Assembly: GCA_910584815.1 (NCBI GenBank)
Contig: CAJUBT010000020.1
Location: forward strand, 13,254-24,424
Source: an uncultured Christensenella sp.
GTDB lineage: Bacteria > Bacillota > Clostridia > Christensenellales > UBA1242
Length of the DNA stretch: 11,171 bases
Direction: 5' to 3'
Position 1 is the first letter of the stretch, and each line of letters opens with the position of its first letter. Positions 1 to 7,992 of the stretch are shown here, in pieces. The position numbers and the translations under genes were made by a program. The notes beneath the pieces were generated by a model that was given only the letters and a program-made list of their open reading frames with translations, was not told the origin of the DNA and ran no database searches.

Positions 1-227
1 AATATAAAACTAAAAATAAATTTATAATTTAGTTATGTTAAAGCTTAATAGTAAAACATTAAACATATTTAAAATAAAAAGTTTAATGCAAAGTTAATAA
101 GTCTATTTAATACCTTATATTCATTAATACCCAATGTTTTTATGTAATATTTATTGTAAAAAATTAAATCTGCAGTTATTAAATTTATTATAGTTAATTC
201 ATAATAAGTTAAAATTGCAATAAAATT

Positions 228-261
228 AAAAATACTTTATCGAAAAAGATAAAGCATTTTT
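228..261 (-). terminator. Rho-independent terminator of the SpoVB-like gene
   Basis: Two 14-base arms (228-241 and 248-261) pair around a 6-base loop. Read on the minus strand, the one imperfect pair is a G-U wobble, and the second arm ends in a run of T. It lies 26 bases past the flippase stop codon. The paired arms are seen in the sequence; the terminator role is inferred. Confidence 0.8.
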
Positions 262-287
262 AATAAATTTAATAAAATTATGTTTTT

Positions 288-1841
288 TTAACTCTTTTTA
301 TTCTTTAATTTTTTGTTGAATAACTTTGTTGAAAAGCTAGGTTTCTTAGGAACCAATTTTTTAAAATTTAAGAAAGATAAGTTATATAGGTTCAAAATAA
401 GTGCTAGTAATAAAAAGAATATTTCTGCAATAACACAAGAAAAACCTAAACTAAAAAACAGTGGTAAAAATTTTGAAAGTAGAGAATAAGTAAATTTTGA
501 AATTAAAACTGCTGGAATAGAACAGGCAAACAATTTAAGTAAATAAGAAAAATTAAAGAAATTGCTATTTAATTTTTTGTTAAGCAACCGAATATTTAAA
601 ATAATTGCCATAACTAAACTTGCCCCCATTCCCCAAACAAGAGATAAAATGCCCAAACTTTTTGTTAAAAATATTATAGAAAAGAATAAAAACACAGAAC
701 TTATTAAATAGTTTCTAAAACTCTTAACTTCTAAGTTAAGTGCATTTAAACAAGAAGTTGTAATGCCTGTAACACAAATTGGAATAACAAGTGGGCTAGC
801 ATATGTCAAAAATACGCCTGATTGAGTGTTGCTATACAAAAATTCACCAATAGGGGAACCTAACGCATAAAACACTGGGGCAAAAAGAAAGGCAACAAAC
901 AAAGCAAATTTCATAGAAAAATTTATTCTTGTGTTTATGTCGGTATAGTTTTGAGTGCTAAGGGCTGAAGATAAATCTGGAATTAAAGTCATTGAAAGAG
1001 CACCTATTAGTGTTGATGGTATGTAAAGAAGTGGGAAAGTCATACCCATTGCAACACCAAAAATACTTAAAGCTTGCTCATTGGTGTAACCAATTGAAAC
1101 TAATCTTAAAGGAATTATAATAGATATTATAGGCATTAATAAACTTGAAACAATTTTTACTATTGTTATTGGCACACTTTCTTTAAGGATAGGTTTAAAT
1201 TGCCCCTTAGGATTATAAAATTTGCCGCCAATTTTAAGATAAACAATAAACACCAAAACAGAAGATAACACACAAGCCACAACCATAGATAAAGTTGCAA
1301 CCATAACAGCATCACAGGCTGTGTAGAAAAATGCAAATATTATAACGCAGAATACAGCACGAATTAATTGTTCAACAAATTCTGTTAAACTAACCCAAAA
1401 ATATTTTTTATGCCCCCATATGTTCCCACGCAAAATGCTATAAACACTAGAGAAAACAAGGGCAGGTAATAAAGTTATAAGAATATTTAAACAGCGTTTA
1501 TCGGTAAATAGTAAAGAAAAAACATTTCTAAAAATTAAAACAACGCTACATAAAATTATTGCGGTTATTAATCCTATAATTAAGGCTGCAGAAACAGAAG
1601 AAAATTCTTTCTTTTTATTGTTAGAGGTTACGCTTACAGATGTTATTTTGCTTATAACAAGTGGTAATCCACTAGATATGAAAGTTTCTAACACCATATA
1701 AATAGAAAAGGCTATTTGATAAGCACCTAAGCCCTCAGCCCCAATACTTCTAGATAAAAGTATTCTAAATAAAAAGCCAAGTGTTCGTGTAAGAACGGAA
1801 AACGATGTTAGCATCGCTAAAATTTTAAAAAGTTTTTTCAC
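288..1841 (-). CDS. SpoVB-like MOP-family flippase (polysaccharide/lipid II transporter type)
   Basis: This is a polytopic membrane protein of 517 residues from GTG at 1841, almost exactly the size of Bacillus subtilis SpoVB. It has many hydrophobic segments, about 14 as expected for the MOP (MurJ/SpoVB/Wzx) superfamily. The N-terminus carries the family signature: residues 18-26 TRTLGFLFR and 33-41 IGAEGLGAY, followed by SSGLPLVISK. The family flips lipid-linked cell-wall or polysaccharide precursors across the cytoplasmic membrane, and SpoVB itself acts in spore cortex synthesis. The C-terminus is a short lysine-rich cytoplasmic tail. The frame opens at TTG 1868, but AAGGAG (1854-1859 on the complement) lies inside that extension, 12 bases before GTG 1841, so I prefer GTG; TTG 1868 remains possible. 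The gene is divergent from the LysM gene and has its own terminator. Clostridia often carry several paralogues, so a role in general polysaccharide export rather than sporulation cannot be excluded. Confidence 0.88.
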   Translation of the reverse strand: MKKLFKILAMLTSFSVLTRTLGFLFRILLSRSIGAEGLGAYQIAFSIYMVLETFISSGLPLVISKITSVSVTSNNKKKEFSSVSAALIIGLITAIILCSVVLIFRNVFSLLFTDKRCLNILITLLPALVFSSVYSILRGNIWGHKKYFWVSLTEFVEQLIRAVFCVIIFAFFYTACDAVMVATLSMVVACVLSSVLVFIVYLKIGGKFYNPKGQFKPILKESVPITIVKIVSSLLMPIISIIIPLRLVSIGYTNEQALSIFGVAMGMTFPLLYIPSTLIGALSMTLIPDLSSALSTQNYTDINTRINFSMKFALFVAFLFAPVFYALGSPIGEFLYSNTQSGVFLTYASPLVIPICVTGITTSCLNALNLEVKSFRNYLISSVFLFFSIIFLTKSLGILSLVWGMGASLVMAIILNIRLLNKKLNSNFFNFSYLLKLFACSIPAVLISKFTYSLLSKFLPLFFSLGFSCVIAEIFFLLLALILNLYNLSFLNFKKLVPKKPSFSTKLFNKKLKNKKS

Positions 1842-2158
1842 TGTTAATTTAGTCTCCTTGTTATTCAAGTTACATTTTAATTTTTATCTTACTGCTGTGT
1901 GTTTAATATATTTATAATAAATAAACATAACTTTAAGTAATTTAAACTATATAAAACTATGTTAATGAATAAAACAATTAACAAGCATTATATTTACTCG
2001 TGGCACAGAAATTTAAATAAACTTGGCTAAAAAGTAAATTTATTTTTTGCTTTAAGTTAAGAAATTTAAAAAAATAAACAAAAATAAAACAAAATTAATA
2101 TATATTTATTATTATAAAATAAAATAAATTACACAATTTTAGGAGATTATAGATTTAT
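1842..2158. other. Divergent AT-rich intergenic region
   Basis: This spacer must hold the promoters of the flippase (minus) and the LysM gene (plus). TATAAT-like hexamers are frequent, including ATTATA at 1987-1992 read on the minus strand, but none has a convincing -35 box at the right distance, so no promoter is called. A terminator-like hairpin lies at 2015-2045. No open frame or RNA gene is supported. Confidence 0.5.
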
Positions 2159-2467
2159 ATGAGTGCAGAAGGCATTGTTTACTTAGATAATTATTTAAAT
2201 AAGCAAATTGTTATATGTTACGAAGATTGCACAAAAGAAGATTTTTGTTATAAACATTGCGTTTCAACAAATTGCTTAAATTCAAATCAAGAAAATTTTA
2301 GAGTAGGGGAATATGTGCTTATTAACAATAAACCAACTAAAGTTCATATTGTAAAACCAAAAGATACTTTACAAAGCATTGCAACAAAATATGATGTAAG
2401 TGTTGAAAAAATTAAAGAGAAAAATAAAATTAATGCTATTTTTATTGGACAACAATTATTTATTTAG
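2159..2467 (+). CDS. Small LysM-domain protein with cysteine-rich N-terminus
   Basis: This is a 102-residue protein with a C-terminal LysM domain (about residues 62-102). It begins KVHIVKPKDTLQSIATKYDV and ends in the usual NxxxxIxxGQQLFI-like close. LysM domains bind N-acetylglucosamine-containing glycans such as peptidoglycan. No signal peptide or membrane segment is visible, so the protein seems cytoplasmic. The N-terminal half has five cysteines: C20, C24, C30, C34 and C39, giving CX3C-X5-CX3C-X4-C. This suggests metal binding or disulfide cross-linking, but I do not recognise the module. The start is ATG with AGGAG at 2141-2145, a rather long 13-base spacing. The stop is TAG, unlike all its neighbours. 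Signal-less LysM proteins such as SafA and SpoVID occur in the spore coat and are made in the mother cell. The SpoVB-like neighbour makes a similar role attractive, but this is inference. Confidence 0.8.
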   Translation: MSAEGIVYLDNYLNKQIVICYEDCTKEDFCYKHCVSTNCLNSNQENFRVGEYVLINNKPTKVHIVKPKDTLQSIATKYDVSVEKIKEKNKINAIFIGQQLFI

Positions 2468-2496
2468 TTGCTAAAAGTTTTTAAAAAAGTTATAAT

Positions 2497-2545
2497 ATTT
2501 ATGTGTGTCAAAAATTTTTAGCTAACATAAATTTATATTTTTTTT
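2497..2545 (+). terminator. Possible terminator after the LysM gene
   Basis: An 8-base stem (2497-2504 with 2525-2532) encloses a 20-base loop and is followed, after five bases, by eight T (2538-2545). It is 30 bases past the LysM stop. The stem is all A-T except for one G-C pair and the loop is long, so the call is tentative. Confidence 0.4.
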
Positions 2546-2658
2546 CTATTTAGATTATTATAAGTAATTTAAAAAACAAAGAAATAATAAAATAAATATA
2601 TTATAATAAGTTATTTTAAATAAAAAATATATTTGAAAGTAAAACCAATTTATGTTAG
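2522..2658. repeat. 12-base inverted repeat, arms 2522-2533 and 2647-2658
   Basis: CTAACATAAATT at 2522-2533 is the exact reverse complement of 2647-2658, with 113 bases between the arms. The first arm also overlaps the right arm of the possible LysM terminator, so the two foldings are mutually exclusive. In sequence this AT-rich, chance cannot be excluded. Confidence 0.4.
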
Positions 2659-2798
2659 TTAAAATAAAATTATTTTATTAAAATTTAACTTAAAATAAAA
2701 TTATTAAAACGAAGGCAAAAGCTTATTAAAAGTTAAATAGAGTAGGACAAGCAAATTAAATAAACCAACACTTAAATTTTAAAAATAAGGATAAATTT

Positions 2799-3923
2799 AT
2801 GGTTGAAATAAAAGAAGTTAAAACAAAGAGTGATATAGCAAAATTTGTAGAATACCCAAACAAACTTTATAAGGGAAACGAATACTTTGTTCCATTTTTT
2901 AGTGGAGATGAAAAAAATAAATTTGATAAAGATAAAAACGAATCTTACGATGATTGTATTGTAAAATGTTTTTTGGCAATAAGAGATAAAAAAATTGTTG
3001 GTAGAATAGCAGGCATTATTCAAAAATTACATAACGAAAAAACTGGAGAAAAGAGAGTACGATTTTCTAGATTTGATTGTATTGATGATGAAGAAGTTTC
3101 ATATGCTTTATTTTCTGCTGTTGAAGGATGGGCAAAAGCACAAGGGATGGAAATTATCCACGGACCAATGGGTTATAACGACCTTGATAGAGAAGGTATG
3201 CTTATAGATGGTTTTGACCAAATGTCTACTTTTGAAGAACAATATAATTACGAATATTACCCAAAATTAGTTGAAGCATATGGCTTTAAAAAGGAAGTAG
3301 ATTGGGTTGAGTATAGAATTTTTACCCCAAAGGAAGAAAACGAAAGAATAAAGCATATTGCAGATGTAGTTGCAAAAAGATATAAATTAGAACTTGTAAG
3401 GCCAGACAACCTTAAACAGTTTATTAACGATAATAAACAAGAAATTTTTCAAGTTTTAGATGCTGCATACTCTCCGCTTTATGGTGTTGTGCCAATGTCT
3501 GATAAAGTTAAAGATGCTGTTGTAGCACAATTTAAATTAATTTTAAATAAAGATTTTATTGTTTGCATTAAAAATGAATTTGGGGCGATAATAGCTTTTG
3601 GGTTGGTTTTTCCATCTCTTTCAGAATCAGTTAATAAAAGCAGAGGTAAAATTTTACCATTTGGCATTTTTAGAATGTTAAAACAAATTAAAAATCCAAA
3701 ATCGGTAGATTTGGGTTTAATAGCAATAAGGCCAGAATATCAAAATAAAGGGGTTAACACTCTTATACTATCAGCACTAATAAAAGGAATGATAGATAAA
3801 GGCGTTAAATATGCTGAAACAAATTTGATGCTAGAATATAATAATAGAATTCAAACTCAGTGGAATGTTTTTAATTATGTAGAGCATAAAAAACGCAGAT
3901 GTTATATTAAACATATAGATTAA
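2799..3923 (+). CDS. Two-lobed GNAT-type N-acetyltransferase
   Basis: This protein of 374 residues is probably soluble, with no signal peptide. The N-terminal lobe (about 1-175) has a GNAT-like core: FLAIRDKKIVGRIAGI (58-73) as the central beta-strands and the conserved stretch HGPMGYNDLDREGMLIDGFD (121-140). The C-terminal lobe (about 195-374) holds the likely acetyl-CoA site, LGLIAIRPEYQNKGVN (305-320). Its QNKG matches Q/RxxG of GNAT motif A, although the usual second glycine is asparagine. The length and the GP(M/L)G...DREG motif fit a broadly distributed uncharacterised family of about 370 residues, often annotated as GNAT acetyltransferase or YghO-like. Its substrate is unknown to me, and acyl transfer to an amine is inferred from the fold. 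The start is ATG with AAGGA seven bases upstream. The gene stands alone, with a 331-base spacer before it and a strong terminator after it. Confidence 0.8.
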   Translation: MVEIKEVKTKSDIAKFVEYPNKLYKGNEYFVPFFSGDEKNKFDKDKNESYDDCIVKCFLAIRDKKIVGRIAGIIQKLHNEKTGEKRVRFSRFDCIDDEEVSYALFSAVEGWAKAQGMEIIHGPMGYNDLDREGMLIDGFDQMSTFEEQYNYEYYPKLVEAYGFKKEVDWVEYRIFTPKEENERIKHIADVVAKRYKLELVRPDNLKQFINDNKQEIFQVLDAAYSPLYGVVPMSDKVKDAVVAQFKLILNKDFIVCIKNEFGAIIAFGLVFPSLSESVNKSRGKILPFGIFRMLKQIKNPKSVDLGLIAIRPEYQNKGVNTLILSALIKGMIDKGVKYAETNLMLEYNNRIQTQWNVFNYVEHKKRRCYIKHID

Positions 3924-3942
3924 TTAAATATTACAAGAAAAG

Positions 3943-3986
3943 AAAGATATTAATTTTATTTAGTATAAAAAATTAATATCTTTTTT
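3943..3986 (+). terminator. Rho-independent terminator of the acetyltransferase gene
   Basis: A perfect 15-base stem (3943-3957 with 3969-3983) encloses an 11-base loop and merges into a six-T tract (3981-3986). It starts 20 bases after the acetyltransferase stop. Confidence 0.85.
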
Positions 3987-4234
3987 AATTTTTGCTTATG
4001 GTTAAGTTAGAGGATATATAATTATCAAAATAAATTATCATCCTATGAAAAATAAATTAAATTGTATATAACATATAAAATATCAATATTTTTATATAAA
4101 ATTTTAATACTTAAAAATATTTTCTTATGTTTAATATTTTAAAAAAATATGATTATCTATAATTAAATCAATTTTTTACATATTATGTTTTAATTTTTTA
4201 TTTTATAACTGTATTTGTTTATTTTAAGCTATTA

Positions 4235-4268
4235 AAAAAATCATAAGTGGAAAAACTTATGATTTTTT
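4235..4268 (-). terminator. Rho-independent terminator of the large surface protein gene
   Basis: A perfect 14-base stem (4235-4248 with 4255-4268) has a 6-base loop. On the minus strand the second arm runs into seven T. It begins seven bases after the stop codon. The stem is flanked by A and T runs on both sides, so it could work in both directions. Confidence 0.88.
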
Positions 4269-4274
4269 AAATTG

Positions 4275-7200
4275 TTATTTACCTTTGTTTTTGTTATTAG
4301 TTTTAGAGAATTTATTATATTTTTTCTTCTTAACTTTTCCTGTATTAGAACTTTCATCGGTTTCTGCTTCTAGTTTTGCTTGCTCTTTTTCAAGTTCTTC
4401 TTGTTTTATTTTAATAAACTCTTCTTTAGATTGTTTCTTTCTTTCATTAATAATTCTAGTTTCTTCATTCCTAATATTAACTGGATCTGTAATATAGGTT
4501 AGGGCAGATTGTAAATAAGCAATTTGTTTGTCTATTTTGTTAATATCTTTTGTTTGATTAATAAGAACTTTATTTTTTTCTTTCTCATCTTGTATATCTT
4601 TTGTTTCTTCTTCATATTTTGCAACAACATCAAGTTTTTGTTGTTCTAATTGTTCAAGTTCTTTATTTAAATCAACAACTTTTTGTTCACGACTTAATTT
4701 TAATTCTCTCTTAATTTCGTATTCATCAACTGCAAAAGGAGATTTTTCATATTCGCCAGCTTTAATTTTAGCAATTTTGCGTTTTGGAATTTTTCTAATT
4801 GAATAACCAACAATTGCTAGTATTAATGCAATTACCAAAATAATGGAGGAGAGTAGTGCCCAAATATTAATTCCATTATCATTGTTGTTTTCTCCATCAT
4901 TAGAAGAGTTATTGTCATCTTCTTCTTTTGGTTCTTCTATAACTTTTGAAACGAGAGTGTTTTTGTCTTGTTTAACTGAAGCATATTCGGCTTGGTCTAT
5001 TTCTACTATTCTTAAATCATCGAAATAAACAGAACCTTGTGTTTCGCAATTTTCATTGCCTAGCCCAAGTAAAACTTTAACATTTTGTTTTGTTTCTGCT
5101 AAAACATAAATAGAGTATTTTACCCAACCATTATTTTCTGTTTCAGTAACAGAAATGTTTGTAAACTTGTTTTTGTTACTGCTATTCTCAATAATATTTC
5201 CCTCTTCATCTATGCTAACTAATTCAAAATATGCACCAAAGTTATTTCCAACGCCAGTTAGGGTAGAGGTTTTCATCCATACTGAGAATTCATAGTAAGA
5301 GTTTTCTGTAAGTTCGTAAGTGTCTATTGTTTTTAAAATTTGAACACCTGGTGTGCTGTTGTTTATAACTAAAATATTTTTATCTATCGCATCTTCACGA
5401 ACTTTTAAACTATCATTGCCAGCTGTGTTTATTATTCCATTATATTGAGCAGAATTTTCTTCATTTTTGTAAACAAGTAAAGAATCTTGTTTATAAACAT
5501 TTCCGCTTACTATTTGATTTGAATGATTATAAAAACCATTTTCTAACAAATCCACATAAATTGCATTTTTATATTTCTTTATATCATTTTCAGATTTTGG
5601 AGATAAGAAGTTTGTTAAATTAAAATCTGTTTCACTGCTTTTATAGGTTACATGGTCAAAGAATGCATAACTATCATTATCGCCAGTATTTTCTTTTGCG
5701 TGAGTACCAAGCACTAAGTTTATATTTTTAGAAGCCATTCCATTTTTAATGTAAATGGAATAAGTTGTCCATTCGTTTGCAGAAATTTGGTCTATACTTG
5801 CAATTGTGTCATCCCCGCTAACCACTTTAATAAATGCTTTTGAATTATTTAATGTTTTAACAGCCACGCTGAGTTTAACAATAGTTGGGGAAGAAATTGA
5901 GTTTTCAGATAAGGTTATGTTGCTTGATGAGGAAGATTTATAATAAACATCTTCTGCTAAAGCATTTCTTACCATTAAAACATTTTCGTAGGTAAGTGCT
6001 GCACTTGTTGGTAAGCCAGATATCTCAGAATTGTTAGGACCAGGATTTTGATACGAATATAACCCGTAGTTTTTAGAATCTTTGTTAAAATATTCTTCTC
6101 TTACTCTTATAACACCACTGCTATCTTTATTGTTAATTAAATTGTTTAATAAGTTATCAGAAGCTGTCCAATCTTGAGGAATAGCAGGGTAGGTTATGTT
6201 AGAAGTTTTAGATGAAACAAAGTTGAAAGAGCCATTTGTAATATCGCTGGTGTCGGTTATGTTAGAGGATAAATTTAATTGATTTGTGTCACTACCTTTT
6301 GCATATTCAACACCACTTATTTTTTGTAATGTGATATTATCTATAATTGCCCAACCAGAAACTTTAGTTTCTTCTGTGCCTAATTTAATTATCATTTCTA
6401 GTTCACAATCTTTCCAAGCATTACCACGAATATAAAAATCTACACGAGTAAAGCCATTGTATGCACCGCCTGAAGAAGATGTTAAATTTGTTTGCGATTT
6501 TGAAATAGCATCTTGTCCGCTAATAATTTCACTTGTGTTTGTTAGGGTAATATCTAAACCGCCTGTAGAAATGTTTCCAGTTTTCATAAGTAATGAAAGT
6601 CTGTAGAAACCATTTTGCTCTATTTTAATACGATTGTCTTTATTTGTTTTAATAGTGGTTGCTGTTTCATCAACATTCATTATAAGAAGTTCTTTATTGT
6701 CGCCTTCAATGCCTGTGTTGTTGTTTGCATAGTTATCTCTATCTAATTCAAAGTTTTTAACAAGAAGTTCATTAATAGCACTTGCGGAATAAACATTAGT
6801 GTTAACCTTAGCATCAGAGTTATTAGTTTCAACAGTAAAGCCTTCTAAGTTATTTTCAAAATTTGAATTTTTAAAGCCTTCTATATAGTCATTATCAAAA
6901 TTTAATTTTTTAATGTTGAAGGTTTTATCATTAGCAGAGTAGAAATCTCTATTTGCAATTTCAACAATTTCAACTTGGTCAAAGAAAACAGAACCTGCAG
7001 ATGTGGTTTCTCTATAGCCACCAATTCTAAGTTCTATTTGGAAATCGTTAAAAGTATCAAAACTATCGGTTGCTACTAAAAAATAATATTCTTCCCATCT
7101 GCCATTAGTTGAAATGTTAACAAAGTTATTGGTGTTAACATCTTCATCATCTCTTGAAAGGGTAGTGTAAATAGAAGCCCTAGCACCATTGTCTGTTTTG

Positions 7201-7676
7201 CAGAAAATTCTTATTGCATAGAACTTGTCATTATCTAAATTAATTTTAGAACTAATGTATCCATATTTAGTTGGCAATCCGCCATTAGAAACCATAGCAA
7301 GAATGTAGTTATCAAAATTGCTATTAGTATCATTATCTCCAGGTTTTTCTGGGTTTTTAGGAATTCCATTATATTTTGTGGCACTAAATTTTTCTCTGTC
7401 CACATTAATAATGCCACTTATAGTGCTGGTTTCTAAAACATCCTCAGCAACACTCCAATCATCTACAGAATCTGGTAAACCTTCACCTTGAGTTTTGTGG
7501 CTTGTAAATTTACCATTCTTAATTTCTATAGAAGTGGAACCATAGTTGCTGGAAGCAAATTCAGTAACAGCACTTGTGCAGATGTTTACAAGTGCATAGG
7601 AATTAAAGAAAAATGCTGAAATTGCTAGAACTAATATTAGTAATATTTTTTTTGTATAATTAAGTTTCTTCTTCAT
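4275..7676 (-). CDS. Large modular surface protein: four beta-sandwich repeats, transmembrane helix, intracellular coiled coil
   Basis: This is a 1133-residue protein from ATG 7676, chosen because AAAAGG lies six bases upstream; the ATG at 7706 has no ribosome binding site. Residues 1-35 are a signal peptide or anchor (MKKKLNYTKK plus hydrophobic stretch). Four related modules follow, about 50-240, 265-453, 478-680 and 705-893. Each has a (Y/F)xxSxxxKT-like strand, a later (W/F)xxYxxYV-like strand and a closing FFDxVxIxxI-type strand. This pattern resembles family 4/9-type carbohydrate-binding or discoidin-like jelly rolls, so glycan binding is plausible but unproven. An acidic, asparagine-rich linker (915-934) leads to one membrane helix (935-959), a basic KIPKRKIAKIK stop-transfer, and a Glu/Lys/Gln-rich coiled coil (about 985-1110). 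The tail is lysine-rich. No LPxTG motif or enzymatic domain is visible. The protein probably spans the membrane with its modules outside. Function is not recognised. Confidence 0.82.
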   Translation of the reverse strand: MKKKLNYTKKILLILVLAISAFFFNSYALVNICTSAVTEFASSNYGSTSIEIKNGKFTSHKTQGEGLPDSVDDWSVAEDVLETSTISGIINVDREKFSATKYNGIPKNPEKPGDNDTNSNFDNYILAMVSNGGLPTKYGYISSKINLDNDKFYAIRIFCKTDNGARASIYTTLSRDDEDVNTNNFVNISTNGRWEEYYFLVATDSFDTFNDFQIELRIGGYRETTSAGSVFFDQVEIVEIANRDFYSANDKTFNIKKLNFDNDYIEGFKNSNFENNLEGFTVETNNSDAKVNTNVYSASAINELLVKNFELDRDNYANNNTGIEGDNKELLIMNVDETATTIKTNKDNRIKIEQNGFYRLSLLMKTGNISTGGLDITLTNTSEIISGQDAISKSQTNLTSSSGGAYNGFTRVDFYIRGNAWKDCELEMIIKLGTEETKVSGWAIIDNITLQKISGVEYAKGSDTNQLNLSSNITDTSDITNGSFNFVSSKTSNITYPAIPQDWTASDNLLNNLINNKDSSGVIRVREEYFNKDSKNYGLYSYQNPGPNNSEISGLPTSAALTYENVLMVRNALAEDVYYKSSSSSNITLSENSISSPTIVKLSVAVKTLNNSKAFIKVVSGDDTIASIDQISANEWTTYSIYIKNGMASKNINLVLGTHAKENTGDNDSYAFFDHVTYKSSETDFNLTNFLSPKSENDIKKYKNAIYVDLLENGFYNHSNQIVSGNVYKQDSLLVYKNEENSAQYNGIINTAGNDSLKVREDAIDKNILVINNSTPGVQILKTIDTYELTENSYYEFSVWMKTSTLTGVGNNFGAYFELVSIDEEGNIIENSSNKNKFTNISVTETENNGWVKYSIYVLAETKQNVKVLLGLGNENCETQGSVYFDDLRIVEIDQAEYASVKQDKNTLVSKVIEEPKEEDDNNSSNDGENNNDNGINIWALLSSIILVIALILAIVGYSIRKIPKRKIAKIKAGEYEKSPFAVDEYEIKRELKLSREQKVVDLNKELEQLEQQKLDVVAKYEEETKDIQDEKEKNKVLINQTKDINKIDKQIAYLQSALTYITDPVNIRNEETRIINERKKQSKEEFIKIKQEELEKEQAKLEAETDESSNTGKVKKKKYNKFSKTNNKNKGK

Positions 7677-7992
7677 AGCATACCTTTTAAAATTGATATT
7701 TAACATTAAAAAGTTATTTTAATTTAAATTATTTAAGTATTAATAAATTACAAAATAAATGTAAAAATAACTTAATTACTTAAATTTAGATTTTAGCCTT
7801 TTTTAATGTTTAGTAATAACTAGAATATTATATATTAAATATAATAAAATTGCAATTAATTTTTTGTTTAATGGCAGTAAAATGTAATAATTTTTTGAAC
7901 TTTTTTTGTTAATTTATTGTTACAAATTTATGTTTTACTTGCATTAGAAAGTATTATAAATAAAAAAACTATTTTTTAAACATAATAACATT
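7677..7992. other. Divergent intergenic region before the surface protein and TSUP genes
   Basis: This spacer holds the minus-strand promoter at 7827-7855. On the plus side a TATAAA (7955-7960) lies 32 bases before the first TSUP start but has no good -35 partner. No additional gene or RNA is supported. Confidence 0.5.
7827..7855 (-). promoter_or_regulatory. Sigma-A-type promoter of the large surface protein gene
   Basis: Read on the minus strand, TTGCAA (7855-7850) and a perfect TATAAT (7832-7827) are separated by 17 bases. The boxes are visible; activity is inferred. Transcription would begin near 7820, giving a leader of about 145 bases with no obvious riboswitch fold. Confidence 0.65.

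Larger units (their letters stand above)
2468..2798. other. AT-rich spacer with repeats, no gene seen
   Basis: No coding frame is supported in these 331 bases. The spacer holds a weak terminator-like hairpin (2497-2545), a 12-base inverted repeat (2522-2533 with 2647-2658) and a 16-base direct repeat (2659-2674 and 2690-2705). The ribosome binding site of the acetyltransferase is AAGGA at 2787-2791. The acetyltransferase promoter should lie here, but no convincing -35/-10 pair was found. Confidence 0.5.
3924..4274. other. Convergent intergenic region between two terminators
   Basis: These 351 bases lie between convergent genes and hold one terminator for each (3943-3986 and 4235-4268). The roughly 250 bases between them are almost pure A and T, with no frame of note. 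One imperfect hairpin begins at an AGGAT near 4011 and closes at an ATCCT near 4044, of unknown meaning. Confidence 0.6.

Noticed and set aside
1..227. Possible gene or RNA at the left edge
   Set aside because: The region is nearly pure A and T with frequent stops in all frames; no feature could be supported apart from the terminator that follows.
2001..2015. Sigma-54 promoter suggested by TGGCAC at 2001 and again near 9411
   Set aside because: Neither has the required GC-containing -12 element (TTGCA-like) at the right spacing.
2772..3023. Open frame of 83 codons on the minus strand
   Set aside because: It lies opposite the acetyltransferase start, has a Phe/Ile-rich composition typical of the reverse of AT-rich coding sequence, and has no ribosome binding site or family resemblance.
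4285..5028. Plus-strand frames of 70 and 61 codons inside the surface protein gene
   Set aside because: Their Ser/Leu/Phe-rich translations are the antisense of the Glu/Lys-rich coil and linker; the minus-strand gene is clearly the real one.
7235..7417. Minus-strand frame of 60 codons
   Set aside because: It is an alternative frame of the surface protein gene with no independent start signals.
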